NCBI RefSeq assembly: GCF_001908205.1
Contig: NZ_LGHL01000028.1
Coordinates: 1 to 64,000 of the forward strand
Direction of reading: 5' to 3'
DNA length: 64,000 nt
Source of the DNA: Bradyrhizobium sp. NAS80.1
GTDB lineage: Bacteria; Pseudomonadota; Alphaproteobacteria; Rhizobiales; Xanthobacteraceae
Positions within the stretch are counted from its first letter, which is position 1, and every line of letters starts with the position of its first letter. Below the pieces are notes generated by a model. The model was not told the origin of the DNA. It made no database searches and was given only the letters and a program-made list of their open reading frames with translations. Shown here piece after piece: positions 55,606 through 64,000 of the stretch. Position numbers and translations under genes: made by a program.

Positions 55606-56820
55606 GTGAATCCAATGAGATTTGGACTGCCGGTCGTTGCCGCATTGGCGGCGGCGCTGATGCCGGGCACGGCGTCGGCGCAGGTTTCCGATGACGTCGT
55701 CAAGATCGGCGTGCTCACCGATATGAACGGCCCCGCCTCCGCACCGACCGGCCAGGGCTCGGTGACGGCGGCACAGATGGCGATCGACGATTTCGGCGGC
55801 ACCGTGCTCGGCAAGCCGATCAGCATCGTGATCGGCGACCACCAGCTCAAGGCCGACGTCGGCGCCGCCATTGCGCGGCGCTGGTACGACGTCGACCAGG
55901 TCGACCTGATCGTCGACGTGCCGGTCTCCGCGGTCGGGCTCGCCGTGCAGAACATCGCCAACGAGAAGAAGCGACTGTTCATCACCCACTCCACCGGCAC
56001 CGCGGACTTCCACGGCAAGTTCTGCTCGCCCTACGCGATGCAGTGGGTGTTCGACACCCGCGCGCTCGCGGTCGGCACAGCGGATGCAGTCGTCAAGCGC
56101 GGCGGCGACAGCTGGTTCTTCATCACCGACGACTATGCCTTCGGCCATTCGCTGGAGCGCGACGCCTCCAGCGTCATCACCGCCAATGGCGGCAAGGTGC
56201 TGGGCTCGGTGCGGCCGCCGCTGGCAACGCCAGACCTCTCCTCCTTCGTGCTGCAGGCGCAGGCCTCCAAGGCCAAGATCATCGGCATCGCCGCCGGCCC
56301 GCCCAACAACATGAACGAGATCAAGACTGGCTCGGAGTTCGGCGTATTCAAGGGCGGCCAGCAGATGGCGGCGCTGCTGGCGCTGATCACCGACATCCAC
56401 GGCCTCGGCCTGCAGGCGGCGCAGGGCCTGTTGCTGACGACGTCGTTCTACTGGGACATGGACGACAAGACCCGCGAATGGTCGAAGCGCTACTTCGCCA
56501 AGATGAACAAGATGCCGTCGATGTGGCAGGCCGGCGTCTATTCGTCGGTGATCCACTATCTCAACGCCATCAAGGAAGCCGGCACCGACGATCCGCTCAA
56601 GGTCGCCGCCAAGATGCGCGAAAAGCCAGTCGAGGATTTCTTCGCCCGCCACGGCAAGCTGCGCGAGGATAATCTGATGGTGCACGACCTCTGGCTGGTG
56701 CAGGTGAAGACGCCGGAAGAAAGCAAGTACCCCTGGGACTACTACAAGATCCTCACGACGATTTCGGGCGAGAAGGCCTTTGGGCCGCCGGACCCGGCGT
56801 GTCCGCTGGTGAAGAAGTGA
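55606..56820 (+). CDS. Periplasmic substrate-binding protein, branched-chain amino acid (HAAT/LivJ-like) type, second copy
   Basis: A 404-residue secreted protein from a GTG at 55606 with GGGGAGGA at good spacing. The signal peptide ends at MPGTASAQ. The mature protein is a type I binding fold (VVKIGVLTDMNGPASAPTGQ; DDYAFGHSLERDASS; TTSFYWDMDDKTREWSK; QAGVYSSVIHYLNAI). It is a paralogue of 34364-35560. No ABC permease genes are near. Ligand unknown. Confidence 0.9.
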   Translation: MNPMRFGLPVVAALAAALMPGTASAQVSDDVVKIGVLTDMNGPASAPTGQGSVTAAQMAIDDFGGTVLGKPISIVIGDHQLKADVGAAIARRWYDVDQVDLIVDVPVSAVGLAVQNIANEKKRLFITHSTGTADFHGKFCSPYAMQWVFDTRALAVGTADAVVKRGGDSWFFITDDYAFGHSLERDASSVITANGGKVLGSVRPPLATPDLSSFVLQAQASKAKIIGIAAGPPNNMNEIKTGSEFGVFKGGQQMAALLALITDIHGLGLQAAQGLLLTTSFYWDMDDKTREWSKRYFAKMNKMPSMWQAGVYSSVIHYLNAIKEAGTDDPLKVAAKMREKPVEDFFARHGKLREDNLMVHDLWLVQVKTPEESKYPWDYYKILTTISGEKAFGPPDPACPLVKK

Positions 56821-56830
56821 CCGCGTAGCG

Positions 56831-56949
56831 GTCATTCCGGGGCGGTCCGCAGGACCGAACCCGGAATCTCGGGATTCTCAGGTGCGCAACTGCGCACCAT
56901 AGTTCGATGCCTTGCATCGCCCGGAATGACGGTCGCTTAGAGCGACCGT
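56831..56949. repeat. Dispersed palindromic repeat with nested hairpins
   Basis: Outer arms GTCATTCCGGG (56831-56841) and CCCGGAATGAC (56920-56930) enclose a perfect hairpin GGTGCGCA-AC-TGCGCACC (56881-56898). A third hairpin ACGGTCGCT-TAG-AGCGACCGT (56929-56949) abuts the stop codon of the convergent gene and could terminate both transcripts. Confidence 0.7.
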
Positions 56950-57926
56950 CATTTCACCACGCCGATCTCGCGAAAGTACTTCATCACGCCCGGATGTATC
57001 AGCTCTAGCTTCGGCGCCGCCGCGACCGTGTTCGCCGCCGTGGTCTCGCAGGCTTGCGCTAGCTTCTTGCAGAAGGTCGCCTCGACACCGTGCAGCGTCT
57101 TCGCGAGCCGGTAGGCGACATCGTCAGGCAGATCTTCGCGCGTCAGCACAAAGCTCCAGGAGCCGAGCGAGGCGATAGGCTCGGACTGCTTCGGGTAGGA
57201 GCCGGCCGGCACGGTCAGCGGCTTGAGGAACGAGTGCTTGGCGCGGATGCGCGCGATCTCCTCGGCATCAGGGGCGATGAAGCGCGCGCCTGATGCACTC
57301 AATGCCACCGCCGCAAAGCCGGGCCAGCCGATGCCCGCGCCCCACAGTGCGGCCACACGACCATCCTCGACCATCGCGGGGCCATCGCCGGCGCGGTCGA
57401 GATACACAGCCTTGAAGTCCTCGTCCTGCTTCAGGCCAAGCCCGTCCAGCACATAGCGCGCCAGGATCGGCAGGCCCGAGCCCTTGGCGCCGAAGGCGAC
57501 GGGCTGGCCGACCAGATCGCGGATCGTCTTGTAGGGACTGTCCGCCCGCACCACGAACATGCCGGGGTTGGAATAGATCGCGGTGAGGATTTTCAGCCGC
57601 ACCGGCGCGCGGCCGATGCCGGCAAAGGCTTCATAGGCCGGCTCGCCCGCGACCAGCGCGAGATCGAGCTCGCCCTTCTCCAGGAGCGGAATGTTCTCGT
57701 TGCTGCCTTTGGTGTTGCGCGGGGCGATGGTGGCTTGCGGATCGGCCGCGTTCATCACCTCGGCAAAGGCGTTGCCATAGAGCGGAAAGCCGCCGCCGGG
57801 CGTCGCGGTGCCAAGGCTAATCGTAAGGCTGATCGTCGTGGTCGGAATGGCCTTGCCTCCGGTTTGAGCAGCGACGGGACTAGCGAGCAGCGCCGCACTG
57901 AGAAGGATAAGGAAAGCGAATCTCAT
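56949..57926 (-). CDS. TAXI-family TRAP transporter solute-binding protein
   Basis: A 325-residue secreted protein with signal peptide (FLILLSAALLASPVAAQ), then TISLGTATPGGGFPLYGNAFAE, the family's characteristic start. NTKGSNENIPLLEKGELDLALV, KILTAIYSNPGMFVV and FGAKGSGLPILARYVL are further features. TAXI proteins feed TRAP permeases; the permease gene is not present. The start at 57926 has GGGAACGA upstream. It is divergent from the TctC-type gene. Ligand unknown. Confidence 0.9.
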   Translation of the reverse strand: MRFAFLILLSAALLASPVAAQTGGKAIPTTTISLTISLGTATPGGGFPLYGNAFAEVMNAADPQATIAPRNTKGSNENIPLLEKGELDLALVAGEPAYEAFAGIGRAPVRLKILTAIYSNPGMFVVRADSPYKTIRDLVGQPVAFGAKGSGLPILARYVLDGLGLKQDEDFKAVYLDRAGDGPAMVEDGRVAALWGAGIGWPGFAAVALSASGARFIAPDAEEIARIRAKHSFLKPLTVPAGSYPKQSEPIASLGSWSFVLTREDLPDDVAYRLAKTLHGVEATFCKKLAQACETTAANTVAAAPKLELIHPGVMKYFREIGVVK

Positions 57927-58033
57927 GGTCGTTCCCGGCGGACCTGCGTCAACACCGACTTGCGGCGATGTAGGCAACGGCCCGATTTTGTGAAAGCATG
58001 CTGCCCAACGACAATAAAACAATGGGAGGCGAC

Positions 58034-59012
58034 ATGTTGCGAATTTTGCGTAATGCTGTTTTCGGGCTGGTGTTTCTTCTCTGTCTTTTCAGCGCTTCCC
58101 CTCCCGCCTCCGCCGCCGACTACCCCCAATCGCCCCGTGCACTGGATGATCGGCTTCGCCGCCGGCGGCCCGGTCGACATCGTTGCGCGGATCATGGCGC
58201 AGTGGTTGTCGGACCATCTCGGCCAGCAATTCATCGTCGAGAACCGCGCCGGCTCCGGCGGCAACATCGCGGCCGCCGCGGCGATCAACGCGCCGGCCGA
58301 CGGCTATACGCTGCTGTTCGTCGCGCCCAACAACGCAATCTCGACCTCGCTCTACAAGAAGCTGCCCTACGACTTCCTGCGCGACACCGTGCCGGTCGCG
58401 AGCATCATGCAGCTCACCAACATGCTGGTCGTCTCCAATGCGATGCCGGTGAAGACCGTCAAGGAGTTCATCGACTACTGCAAGGCCAATCCCGGCAAGA
58501 TCTCCTTCGCCTCGTCCGGCAACGGCACCTCGGTGCACATGTCGGCGGAGCTGTTCAAGGTGATGACGAAGTGCGACATGGTGCATGTGCCCTATCGCGG
58601 CTCGGCGATCGCCTTCCCCGACATCATCTCCAACAAGGTGCAGCTGATCTTCGACAATCTGCCCTCCGCGCTGGAGCAGGCGAAGGGCGGCAATGTCCGC
58701 GCACTCGGCGTGACCTCGCCGCAGCGCTGGCCCGCCGTGCCCGACGTGCCCGCGATCGCAGAGACCGTGCCGGGCTTCGAATCGGTCGGCTTCTACGGCA
58801 TCTCCGCGCCGAAGGGCACGCCGCCCGAGGTGGTCGAGATCCTCAACAAGGCCGTCGGCGAGGCGCTGAAGGACCCGAAACTGGCGGCGCGGCTGACCGA
58901 GAACGGCGGCATCCCCAAGCCGATGACGCCCGCCGAGTTCGGCAAACTGGTCGCGGACGAGACTGAAAAGTGGCGCAAGGTGGTGGAGTTCGCCGGGGTT
59001 TCGGTGGATTAG
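58034..59012 (+). pseudogene. TctC/Bug-family solute-binding protein, frameshifted after the signal peptide
   Basis: ATG 58034 (GGAGGC upstream) encodes a good signal peptide (FGLVFLLCLFSASPPASAAD), but the mature protein lies in another frame beginning NRPVHWMIGFAAGGPVDIVA. Removing one C from the run of five at 58123-58127 joins them as SAADYPNRPVHWMIGF, the normal start of Bug proteins. The rest (AGSGGNIAAAAAINAPADGY; KISFASSGNGTSVHMSAELF) is intact to TAG at 59012, about 325 residues in all. A real +1 mutation or a homopolymer sequencing error. Such proteins serve TctAB-type carriers, absent here. Confidence 0.85.
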
Positions 59013-59361
59013 GGCCGGCCGGCCGCGGTGGCTGTCGCTTGCCGCTAAGAGATCGGGGGACCGGCGGGTCCCCCTCGAATCAAAAATGTCGAAAACAACC
59101 CCATGCACAGTAGAAAAGGCGGGGGATCACAGCGGGTTACAGGAGCGAAAAATGAACTCCGTAAGGGGTATTTGACTCGTCGGGCAAAACAGCCGCACAA
59201 TCCTATCATCACCCCATCCCAGCAATCGACCGGCGAGCAGCGCTTGACGCACGGCGCCAGCGCTCCCGATCGCCCAGGGCCGGCATTGCACCCCCGCCTC
59301 AGGCCCTGTAAACGAACCGCGCACCGTTGCCGGCCGCACGTCAAGCGGCCGTCTCGCGGCG
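59013..59361. other. 349-nt gene-free stretch before the tRNA
   Basis: No coding frame looks real. It must contain the tRNA promoter. No repeat or palindrome stands out to me. Confidence 0.4.
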
Positions 59362-59437
59362 GGGCCTGTAGCTCAATGGTTAGAGCCGGCCGCTCATAAC
59401 GGTCTGGTTGCAGGTTCGAGTCCTGCCGGGCCCACCA
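59362..59437 (+). tRNA. tRNA with CAU anticodon, probably tRNA-Ile2 (lysidine-type)
   Basis: A 76-nt cloverleaf: acceptor GGGCCTG/CGGGCCC, D arm GCTC/GAGC, anticodon stem GGCCG/CGGTC with loop CTCATAA (anticodon CAT at 59395-59397), and T arm with GGTTCGAGTCC. CCA is encoded. The GGGCC start and CTCATAA loop look more like the isoleucine tRNA whose C34 becomes lysidine than elongator Met, but sequence alone leaves some doubt. Confidence 0.92.
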
Positions 59438-59654
59438 CCCTTGGAAAGGAGGGCCCTTGATCTCTCAGCACTTTTTGCCAACTAGACAAATTCATTCTTG
59501 GTTTTTGCCACGGTTTGTTCTGCGCCAGCGACTTCATCGCGCCCTCGTTTTCTGTGCGGGCCCCTCCCGCGATTAGCGCCTCACAGGCCACAACAAAGTG
59601 CTAGGCTCCTCCTTGTCCCAGCGACGTGTTTTGCCTGGTCGTTCGGAGGGCGCT

Positions 59655-61400
59655 GTGGCGGAGCAGCGGATTCAAAGACGATTAGCGGCGATCCTGGCCG
59701 CTGACGTGGTCGGTTATTCCGCGCTGATGGAACGCGACGAGGAAGCTACCTACGCCGAGTTCGAACGGTTCAAGCGAGAGCTGATCGAGCCTAGCCTCTC
59801 CCGCCACGACGGGCGACTGATCCGGACCACGGGTGACGGCGCGTTGGCCGAGTTCGCAAGTCCATCGGCTGCGGTGCGATGCGCGGTGGAGATACAGGAA
59901 AGCATCGCGTCAGGCCGAAGCCCCCTTAAGCTACGCATTGGGGTCAATCTCGGAGAGATTATCGTCAGGGCTGACGGCGATCTTTTTGGTGACGGGATCA
60001 ACATTGCTGTCCGGCTGGAGGGGACCGCCGACCCGGGCGGCATCCTGATTTCCGAAAAGGTGTACAGCGAAGTCGAAGGCAAGCTGGATCTTGGCTTCGA
60101 GGACCGGGGCGAACAGCAGCTCAAGAACATCTCCAAGCCGGTCCGCGCTTTTGCGGTGCGCGCGGGAGCGCATAGCCCGCTAATCGAGAGGCTAAGTGCG
60201 GCCCCGCCACTCCCGGACAAGCCGTCCATCGCTGTGCTGCCGTTCGAGAACATGAGCGGCGATCCCGAGCAAGAGTATTTTGCGGATGGAATGGTTGAGG
60301 AAATCATCACGGCGCTCTCACGGTTCAAATGGTTGTTCATGATCGCGCGCAATTCGAGCTTTACGTTCAAGGGCAAAGCCGTCGATGTGAAGGAGGTCGG
60401 ACGCAGGCTTGGCGTGCGCTATGTCCTTGAGGGGTCTGTGCGCAAGGCGTCAGGGAAGGTTCGGATCACAGGGCAGTTGATTGACGCGGTGACAGGCGCG
60501 CACATCTGGGCGGACAGGTTCGAGCGTGATCTAACAGACGTTTTCGCTCTCCAGGACGAGGTAACGGTCGCCGTTGTCTCGGCCATTCAGCCAAAATTGC
60601 TTCAGACAGAAATTGCAATGGCGGCGCGGCGGCGACCGGAGAACCTCACCGCCTATGACTTTTTTCTCCGGGCCATGCCGCAGTTCTACTTAACGACCCG
60701 CGAAGGGGTGGCCGAGGCGATCAGGCTGGCCCGTCGGGCTTTGGAGCTAGATCCCGGGTTCGGCTTGGTCGCGGCTCTGGCAGGTGCCAGTCACATGCGC
60801 AATGTCGTTTGGGGCTATGCTGTCGATCCCCAATTCGAACGCAACGAAGCGGTTCGGCTTCTTCGCTGGGCATTGAGCGTCGACGATGGCGATCCAGACA
60901 CGCTAGCAGTGGCTGCCGTCATCTCGGCGTTCATGGTCGGTGATAGGGAAAGTGAGATCGAAATGGCTGACCGGGCGGTCGCGCTCAACCCAAATTCATA
61001 CATCGCGTGGCACGGCCGAGGCTGGGTCTATGAAGTAGCGGGGCTGCCGGAGGAAGCGATCCGGAGCTTTGAACGCGCCCTTCGCATGAGCCCGGTGGAC
61101 CCGATGCTACACCAGACGCTTAGTGGGATGGGATATGCCTTTATTGAGCTTGGTCGCTTTGACGAGGCCATCATCGCAGGGAAGAGAGCCCTTCGTCAGA
61201 ACCCCTCCTTGGGGGTCGCTTATCGCTGCCTCGCGTCCGCTTTCGCCCTTCTTGGACGTGACGCGGAGGCCCGTGAGGCGGCCGCGCGTCTGCTTGAGGT
61301 CGATCCGGCCTTCACAATATCCGCGAGGATGGGTCGGGTCAGACGATCACACGCGAAGCTGCTGATTGAGGGCCTTCGTAAAGCGGGGTTGCCCGAGTAA
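59655..61400 (+). CDS. Class III adenylate/guanylate cyclase with TolB-like region and TPR repeats
   Basis: A 581-residue cytoplasmic protein from a GTG at 59655 (GGAGGG upstream). The N-terminal cyclase domain (about 5-175) shows LAAILAADVVGYSALM, TTGDGALAEF and IGVNLGEIIV; metal Asp residues are present. A middle part (SIAVLPFENMSGDPEQEYFA, then FADGMVEEIITALSRF) is the TolB-like segment common in these rhizobial fusions. TPR-like repeats follow to the end (AIRLARRALELDPGF; WHGRGWVYEVAGLPEEAIRS). GC content and codon choice look slightly lower and less biased than neighbours. It is the second cyclase of the window; target unknown. Confidence 0.9.
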   Translation: MAEQRIQRRLAAILAADVVGYSALMERDEEATYAEFERFKRELIEPSLSRHDGRLIRTTGDGALAEFASPSAAVRCAVEIQESIASGRSPLKLRIGVNLGEIIVRADGDLFGDGINIAVRLEGTADPGGILISEKVYSEVEGKLDLGFEDRGEQQLKNISKPVRAFAVRAGAHSPLIERLSAAPPLPDKPSIAVLPFENMSGDPEQEYFADGMVEEIITALSRFKWLFMIARNSSFTFKGKAVDVKEVGRRLGVRYVLEGSVRKASGKVRITGQLIDAVTGAHIWADRFERDLTDVFALQDEVTVAVVSAIQPKLLQTEIAMAARRRPENLTAYDFFLRAMPQFYLTTREGVAEAIRLARRALELDPGFGLVAALAGASHMRNVVWGYAVDPQFERNEAVRLLRWALSVDDGDPDTLAVAAVISAFMVGDRESEIEMADRAVALNPNSYIAWHGRGWVYEVAGLPEEAIRSFERALRMSPVDPMLHQTLSGMGYAFIELGRFDEAIIAGKRALRQNPSLGVAYRCLASAFALLGRDAEAREAAARLLEVDPAFTISARMGRVRRSHAKLLIEGLRKAGLPE

Positions 61401-61465
61401 CTTCTGGCGCCCAAGCGGCGGTCCCGGATGGTCCGCTCTCGCGCCGCTGTTTTGGCTCACGAGGT

Positions 61466-62521
61466 TCAACCGACAAGAACTCGCTCGAGCAACCAATACG
61501 TGCCGATCGCCGCGGCGGCGATGGAGGCGATGCGCGGCGTCAGCTGCGCAGCCCGCCCTTGCGACATCAGCGTCAGCAGCGGAAGCGCGATCACCACGAA
61601 GATAAGCTGGCCGATCTCGACACCTGCGTTAAATCCGACCAATGCGCGGAGCAAGGCTGCGCCCTTCAGTTCGAGCTCGCCAAGGGCAGATGCAAACGCA
61701 AGTCCGTGCACGAGGCCGAATCCAAAGCTCCACATCCACCGCCGCCGATCCGGCGCGGCCGCAAACAAGTTTTCCAGCGCAACCCAGATGATGGTCGCGG
61801 CTATAAGCGGCTCAATGATGCGTTCGGGGACCCTGACAAAACCGAGCGCTGCCAGCGTGAGCGTCACGCTGTGGGCGAGCGTGAAGGCGGTTACGATCTT
61901 CACCACCGACCAGAAGCCGCGCGCGATAGCGAGTAGCGCGAGAAGAAAGAGCAAATGATCGTAGCCGGTGAGAATATGCTCGACGCCGAGCTTCACAAAA
62001 TCCAACCAGCCGGTCGCGACGGGACGGTCAATGTCGATGGCCGCCGTTCGTGATGTCTCACCGAAGACCACCTGCCGCTCGCCGTTCGACGTGTGGATGT
62101 TGCCGAGGCTCTGATAATGTTCGCCAAGAAGACCGCCCCAGTCTTCTGTAACCGTGAGGCGGCCATGCCCAGGGTCACAAGTGAAGCCGATCTCGATTGT
62201 CGCGCGGGTCTCGTTTGCGCCGGCGCCACCGATGCGCACGCGTCCAGCGCGGCAGCGCGTGCCGCCAAGGTCGATCGTGACGCTCCTGCGCGCCGCTTCG
62301 GCTACCGCTTCGGCCGCCGAGCGATCGCCATTGGCGGCGGCGTTCAGCATGGAAGCCGACGCCTGCGGTATTTCGGGCAACGCGACAGAGAGCGCATAAG
62401 AGAGACGGTCACCCGACAACTCGATGCGGACCAATCCGGTGGTGGTCACGTGGGCCGAGACATCGGCGCAGCAGGCAATTGCAAGCCAGAATGCTGTCCA
62501 TAGTGCAAAACGCGCGCTCAC
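61466..62521 (-). CDS. HupE/UreJ-family membrane protein
   Basis: A 351-residue protein with a signal peptide, a beta-rich extracytoplasmic domain of about 150 residues, and a C-terminal membrane part with about six segments. The membrane part has the HupE/UreJ pattern: LGVEHILTGYDHLLFLLALL, VTAFTLAHSVTLTLAALG, and FGFGLVHGLAFASALGE. Conserved His and Asp residues in these helices suggest metal (Ni/Co-type) transport in the family. The GTG at 62521 overlaps the upstream stop (GTGA). It is the third gene of the operon entering from the right edge. Confidence 0.85.
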   Translation of the reverse strand: MSARFALWTAFWLAIACCADVSAHVTTTGLVRIELSGDRLSYALSVALPEIPQASASMLNAAANGDRSAAEAVAEAARRSVTIDLGGTRCRAGRVRIGGAGANETRATIEIGFTCDPGHGRLTVTEDWGGLLGEHYQSLGNIHTSNGERQVVFGETSRTAAIDIDRPVATGWLDFVKLGVEHILTGYDHLLFLLALLAIARGFWSVVKIVTAFTLAHSVTLTLAALGFVRVPERIIEPLIAATIIWVALENLFAAAPDRRRWMWSFGFGLVHGLAFASALGELELKGAALLRALVGFNAGVEIGQLIFVVIALPLLTLMSQGRAAQLTPRIASIAAAAIGTYWLLERVLVG

Positions 62522-63039
62522 GGCATCTTCCCCACCCGCTCCCACTCCTCGGCGACGAAGCCGGGCAGCAGCGCAATCTCGCCGCTTCCCTCGCGCCTGG
62601 CATAGTGCGACAGTCCGAGGACATTGGTCGCGCCGAAAGAGATGACGAAGGACGAAGCACCACTGCCGTTGACTACGACGCGCAGCCGGGGCGGATCCAA
62701 TCCGAATTGCGCGGGGTCGACGCCTGCAGTCTCGGTCGCGCTCAGTACACGCTCCGGTCCCGAATTGCGCAGCAATCTGAGCGCGCCGTCAAGCCGAGCC
62801 GCGAAGCCTGCCGTCGTCGCCCCCGCCGCCGCATGCCAGCCATCCTCCGCGCGGACAAAATGCCAGCGTCCCTCGCGTGTTTCCAATTCGACCTCGCGAA
62901 CATCCTGAAGCTGGATCGTCATCAGGCCTTTCGGCACAAACGGCAGCAACCCCGAACCGCCGCGACCGCCGGTCAACGCGAGTGCCGCCAGAAAGACGAT
63001 GGCGCCCAGAGCAGCAGCGCTCCAGATCAACCGGTTCAT
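62518..63039 (-). CDS. DUF4340-like membrane-anchored protein
   Basis: A 173-residue protein with one N-terminal membrane anchor (LIWSAAALGAIVFLAALAL) and an extracytoplasmic beta domain: LQDVREVELETREGRWHFVR, AEDGWHAAAG, and DPAQFGLDPPRLRVVV, the pattern of DUF4340 proteins that accompany GldG-type ABC systems. The ATG at 63039 overlaps the stop of the GldG-like gene (ATGA). Function unknown. Confidence 0.75.
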   Translation of the reverse strand: MNRLIWSAAALGAIVFLAALALTGGRGGSGLLPFVPKGLMTIQLQDVREVELETREGRWHFVRAEDGWHAAAGATTAGFAARLDGALRLLRNSGPERVLSATETAGVDPAQFGLDPPRLRVVVNGSGASSFVISFGATNVLGLSHYARREGSGEIALLPGFVAEEWERVGKMP

Positions 63040-64000
63040 CGCCGCAACCACCACATCGCGCCACCGGCGAAAGCGATCAGCCCCGGCATCAATAGAACAG
63101 TGACGATGAAGATGCCGCGCATCTGCTCGCCCGTCAGCGTGACGGTCGGCAACACTTCCACAGGCGGCTTCATGGTCGGCGCTCGCTCCTCGTGCGTAAG
63201 CCAGGCGAGTGCCGCGAGCACAACGTCCGAGTTGGCCAGATACGGGAAGAATGAGTTGGAGACGAAATCGGCGTCACCAGCCACGACCATGCGGAATATC
63301 GAGGGGGCCGTTTCGTTCAATCGGCCTTCGGCGGCGACAGCGATAATCCTCGATGCGCGTAGTGCGGACACCGCAGTCGAATCGTCACCCAAGCGGTCGG
63401 CGATGATGTAAGCCTCGGAGCTGCTGGCCGCCAGTGGCGTCAGCTTGAGGCCGGCCGTCGCGACTATTTCGAGTGGGCGCGCCCCCGGATAGAACGACAG
63501 TGTCAGGCCGCGCGTGATCGGATGGACACCATAATGTGACACGGCAATCATCTGTTCGTCAGTGAAATAGTGCTCCTTGGGATCGACGATCACGCCATTG
63601 CCAACCTTGATGCCGGCAGTAGCGAGCAGCGCGGCAAGGCTGTCATCAAGCTCATAGTCGGGCTCGATCAGGAACATCGCCGAGCCGCCCCGCTCCAGAT
63701 AGCGGCGCATCAGCTCGGTCTGGCCGGGAGAATAGCGGGTGCGCGGATTGGCTACGACGACAACGCCGCAATCGTCCGGGATCGGCTGGCCGGTTGCAAA
63801 GGAGACCTTGCGCGCGGCAAGGCCGAGCTTCTCGATCGCGCGTCGTAACCGGCCGATCCCGTGCTGCTCCATCTGCACGACCGCCAAGCCCGAAGCGTCG
63901 TGGCTATGGCTGTGAGCACCTTCGAAATGGGTATGGAATTCGAAATTGTCGATGTCGTATTCGCCGTTTCCGGCGGCAAAGCAGATCACGACCTCGCGTC
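63036..64000 (-). CDS. GldG-like ABC-system auxiliary membrane protein (partial, cut by right edge)
   Basis: The C-terminal 321 residues are visible and the frame is open to the right edge. The extracytoplasmic part has VICFAAGNGEYDIDNF, VVVVANPRTRYSPGQTELMR, YLERGGSAMFLIEPDYELD and VVAGDADFVSNSFFPYLANS, the pattern of the GldG / ABC_transp_aux family. A final membrane segment (FIVTVLLMPGLIAFAGGAMW) ends the protein. A His-rich stretch (HTHFEGAHSHSHD) may bind metal, which would fit the HupE-like protein two genes downstream. The ABC permease and ATPase genes are expected beyond the edge. Confidence 0.82.
   Translation of the reverse strand, partial: REVVICFAAGNGEYDIDNFEFHTHFEGAHSHSHDASGLAVVQMEQHGIGRLRRAIEKLGLAARKVSFATGQPIPDDCGVVVVANPRTRYSPGQTELMRRYLERGGSAMFLIEPDYELDDSLAALLATAGIKVGNGVIVDPKEHYFTDEQMIAVSHYGVHPITRGLTLSFYPGARPLEIVATAGLKLTPLAASSSEAYIIADRLGDDSTAVSALRASRIIAVAAEGRLNETAPSIFRMVVAGDADFVSNSFFPYLANSDVVLAALAWLTHEERAPTMKPPVEVLPTVTLTGEQMRGIFIVTVLLMPGLIAFAGGAMWWLRR

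Noticed and set aside
59362..59654. tRNA as attachment site of an integrated element
   Set aside because: No integrase, no direct repeat of the tRNA 3' end in the window, and ordinary chromosomal genes follow; the slightly different composition of the cyclase/TPR gene alone is not enough.

Overview
The window is about 64 kb of GC-rich chromosome from an alphaproteobacterium, most likely Bradyrhizobium or a close relative in the Nitrobacteraceae. I infer this from gene content (FdsA-type NAD-linked formate dehydrogenase with its MoCo genes, protocatechuate branch genes, an LplT-Aas fusion, orphan solute-binding proteins, class III cyclases) and from intergenic palindromic repeats I recognise from that group. 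No lineage was confirmed by search. There are no rRNA genes, CRISPR arrays, phages or insertion sequences; one tRNA gene is present.

Region 1 (1-11437, minus strand) is a complete chemotaxis operon read right to left: STAS protein, CheY, CheA, CheW, MCP, CheW, MCP, CheR, CheB, and a divergent soluble MCP-like protein cut by the left edge. The genes are tightly packed, with several stop/start overlaps. Divergent from it is an RpfG-like HD-GYP response regulator (11723-12844). A secreted protein and a CHASE2 adenylate cyclase (13038-15890) follow, with a good CRP-like site upstream.

Region 2 (16111-23003) is aromatic catabolism and NAD salvage: pobA with a divergent AraC-type regulator, a SPW-repeat membrane protein, pcaHG with a divergent LysR regulator, and pncB followed by dispersed palindromic repeats. 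Region 3 (23132-29252) has a TetR regulator with twin operators, a small basic protein, a three-domain LplT/acyltransferase/acyl-ACP synthetase, a lipase-like hydrolase, and dsbB with a 52-residue DUF5993-like gene. Region 4 (29322-37653) carries tcuAB with a divergent GntR regulator, then a five-gene operon (SCP2-like protein, alpha/beta hydrolase, solute-binding protein, beta-hydroxyacid dehydrogenase, IclR regulator) behind a strong palindrome, then ybaK.

Region 5 (37912-55507) is a molybdenum/tungsten and formate block: fdsA, a frameshifted fdsGB fusion, an oxalate/formate-type MFS carrier, tusA, moeA, mobB, and divergent fdhD-mobA. After a NicC-like monooxygenase comes a MoeA-PBP fusion, a degenerate MoeA-like protein, a TupA-like oxyanion-binding protein, and a divergent excisionase-HTH/PBP-like regulator. 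These last four look like a dedicated Mo/W handling and sensing module and are the most interesting part of the window.

Region 6 (55606-64000) has three more solute-binding proteins without permeases (one frameshifted), a tRNA with CAU anticodon, a cyclase/TPR protein, and the end of an operon of a GldG-like protein, a DUF4340-like protein and a HupE/UreJ-like membrane protein. Three genes (fdsGB, a TctC-type protein, a small membrane protein) carry 1-nt frameshifts, two of them in C homopolymers, so sequencing error must be excluded before calling them pseudogenes.
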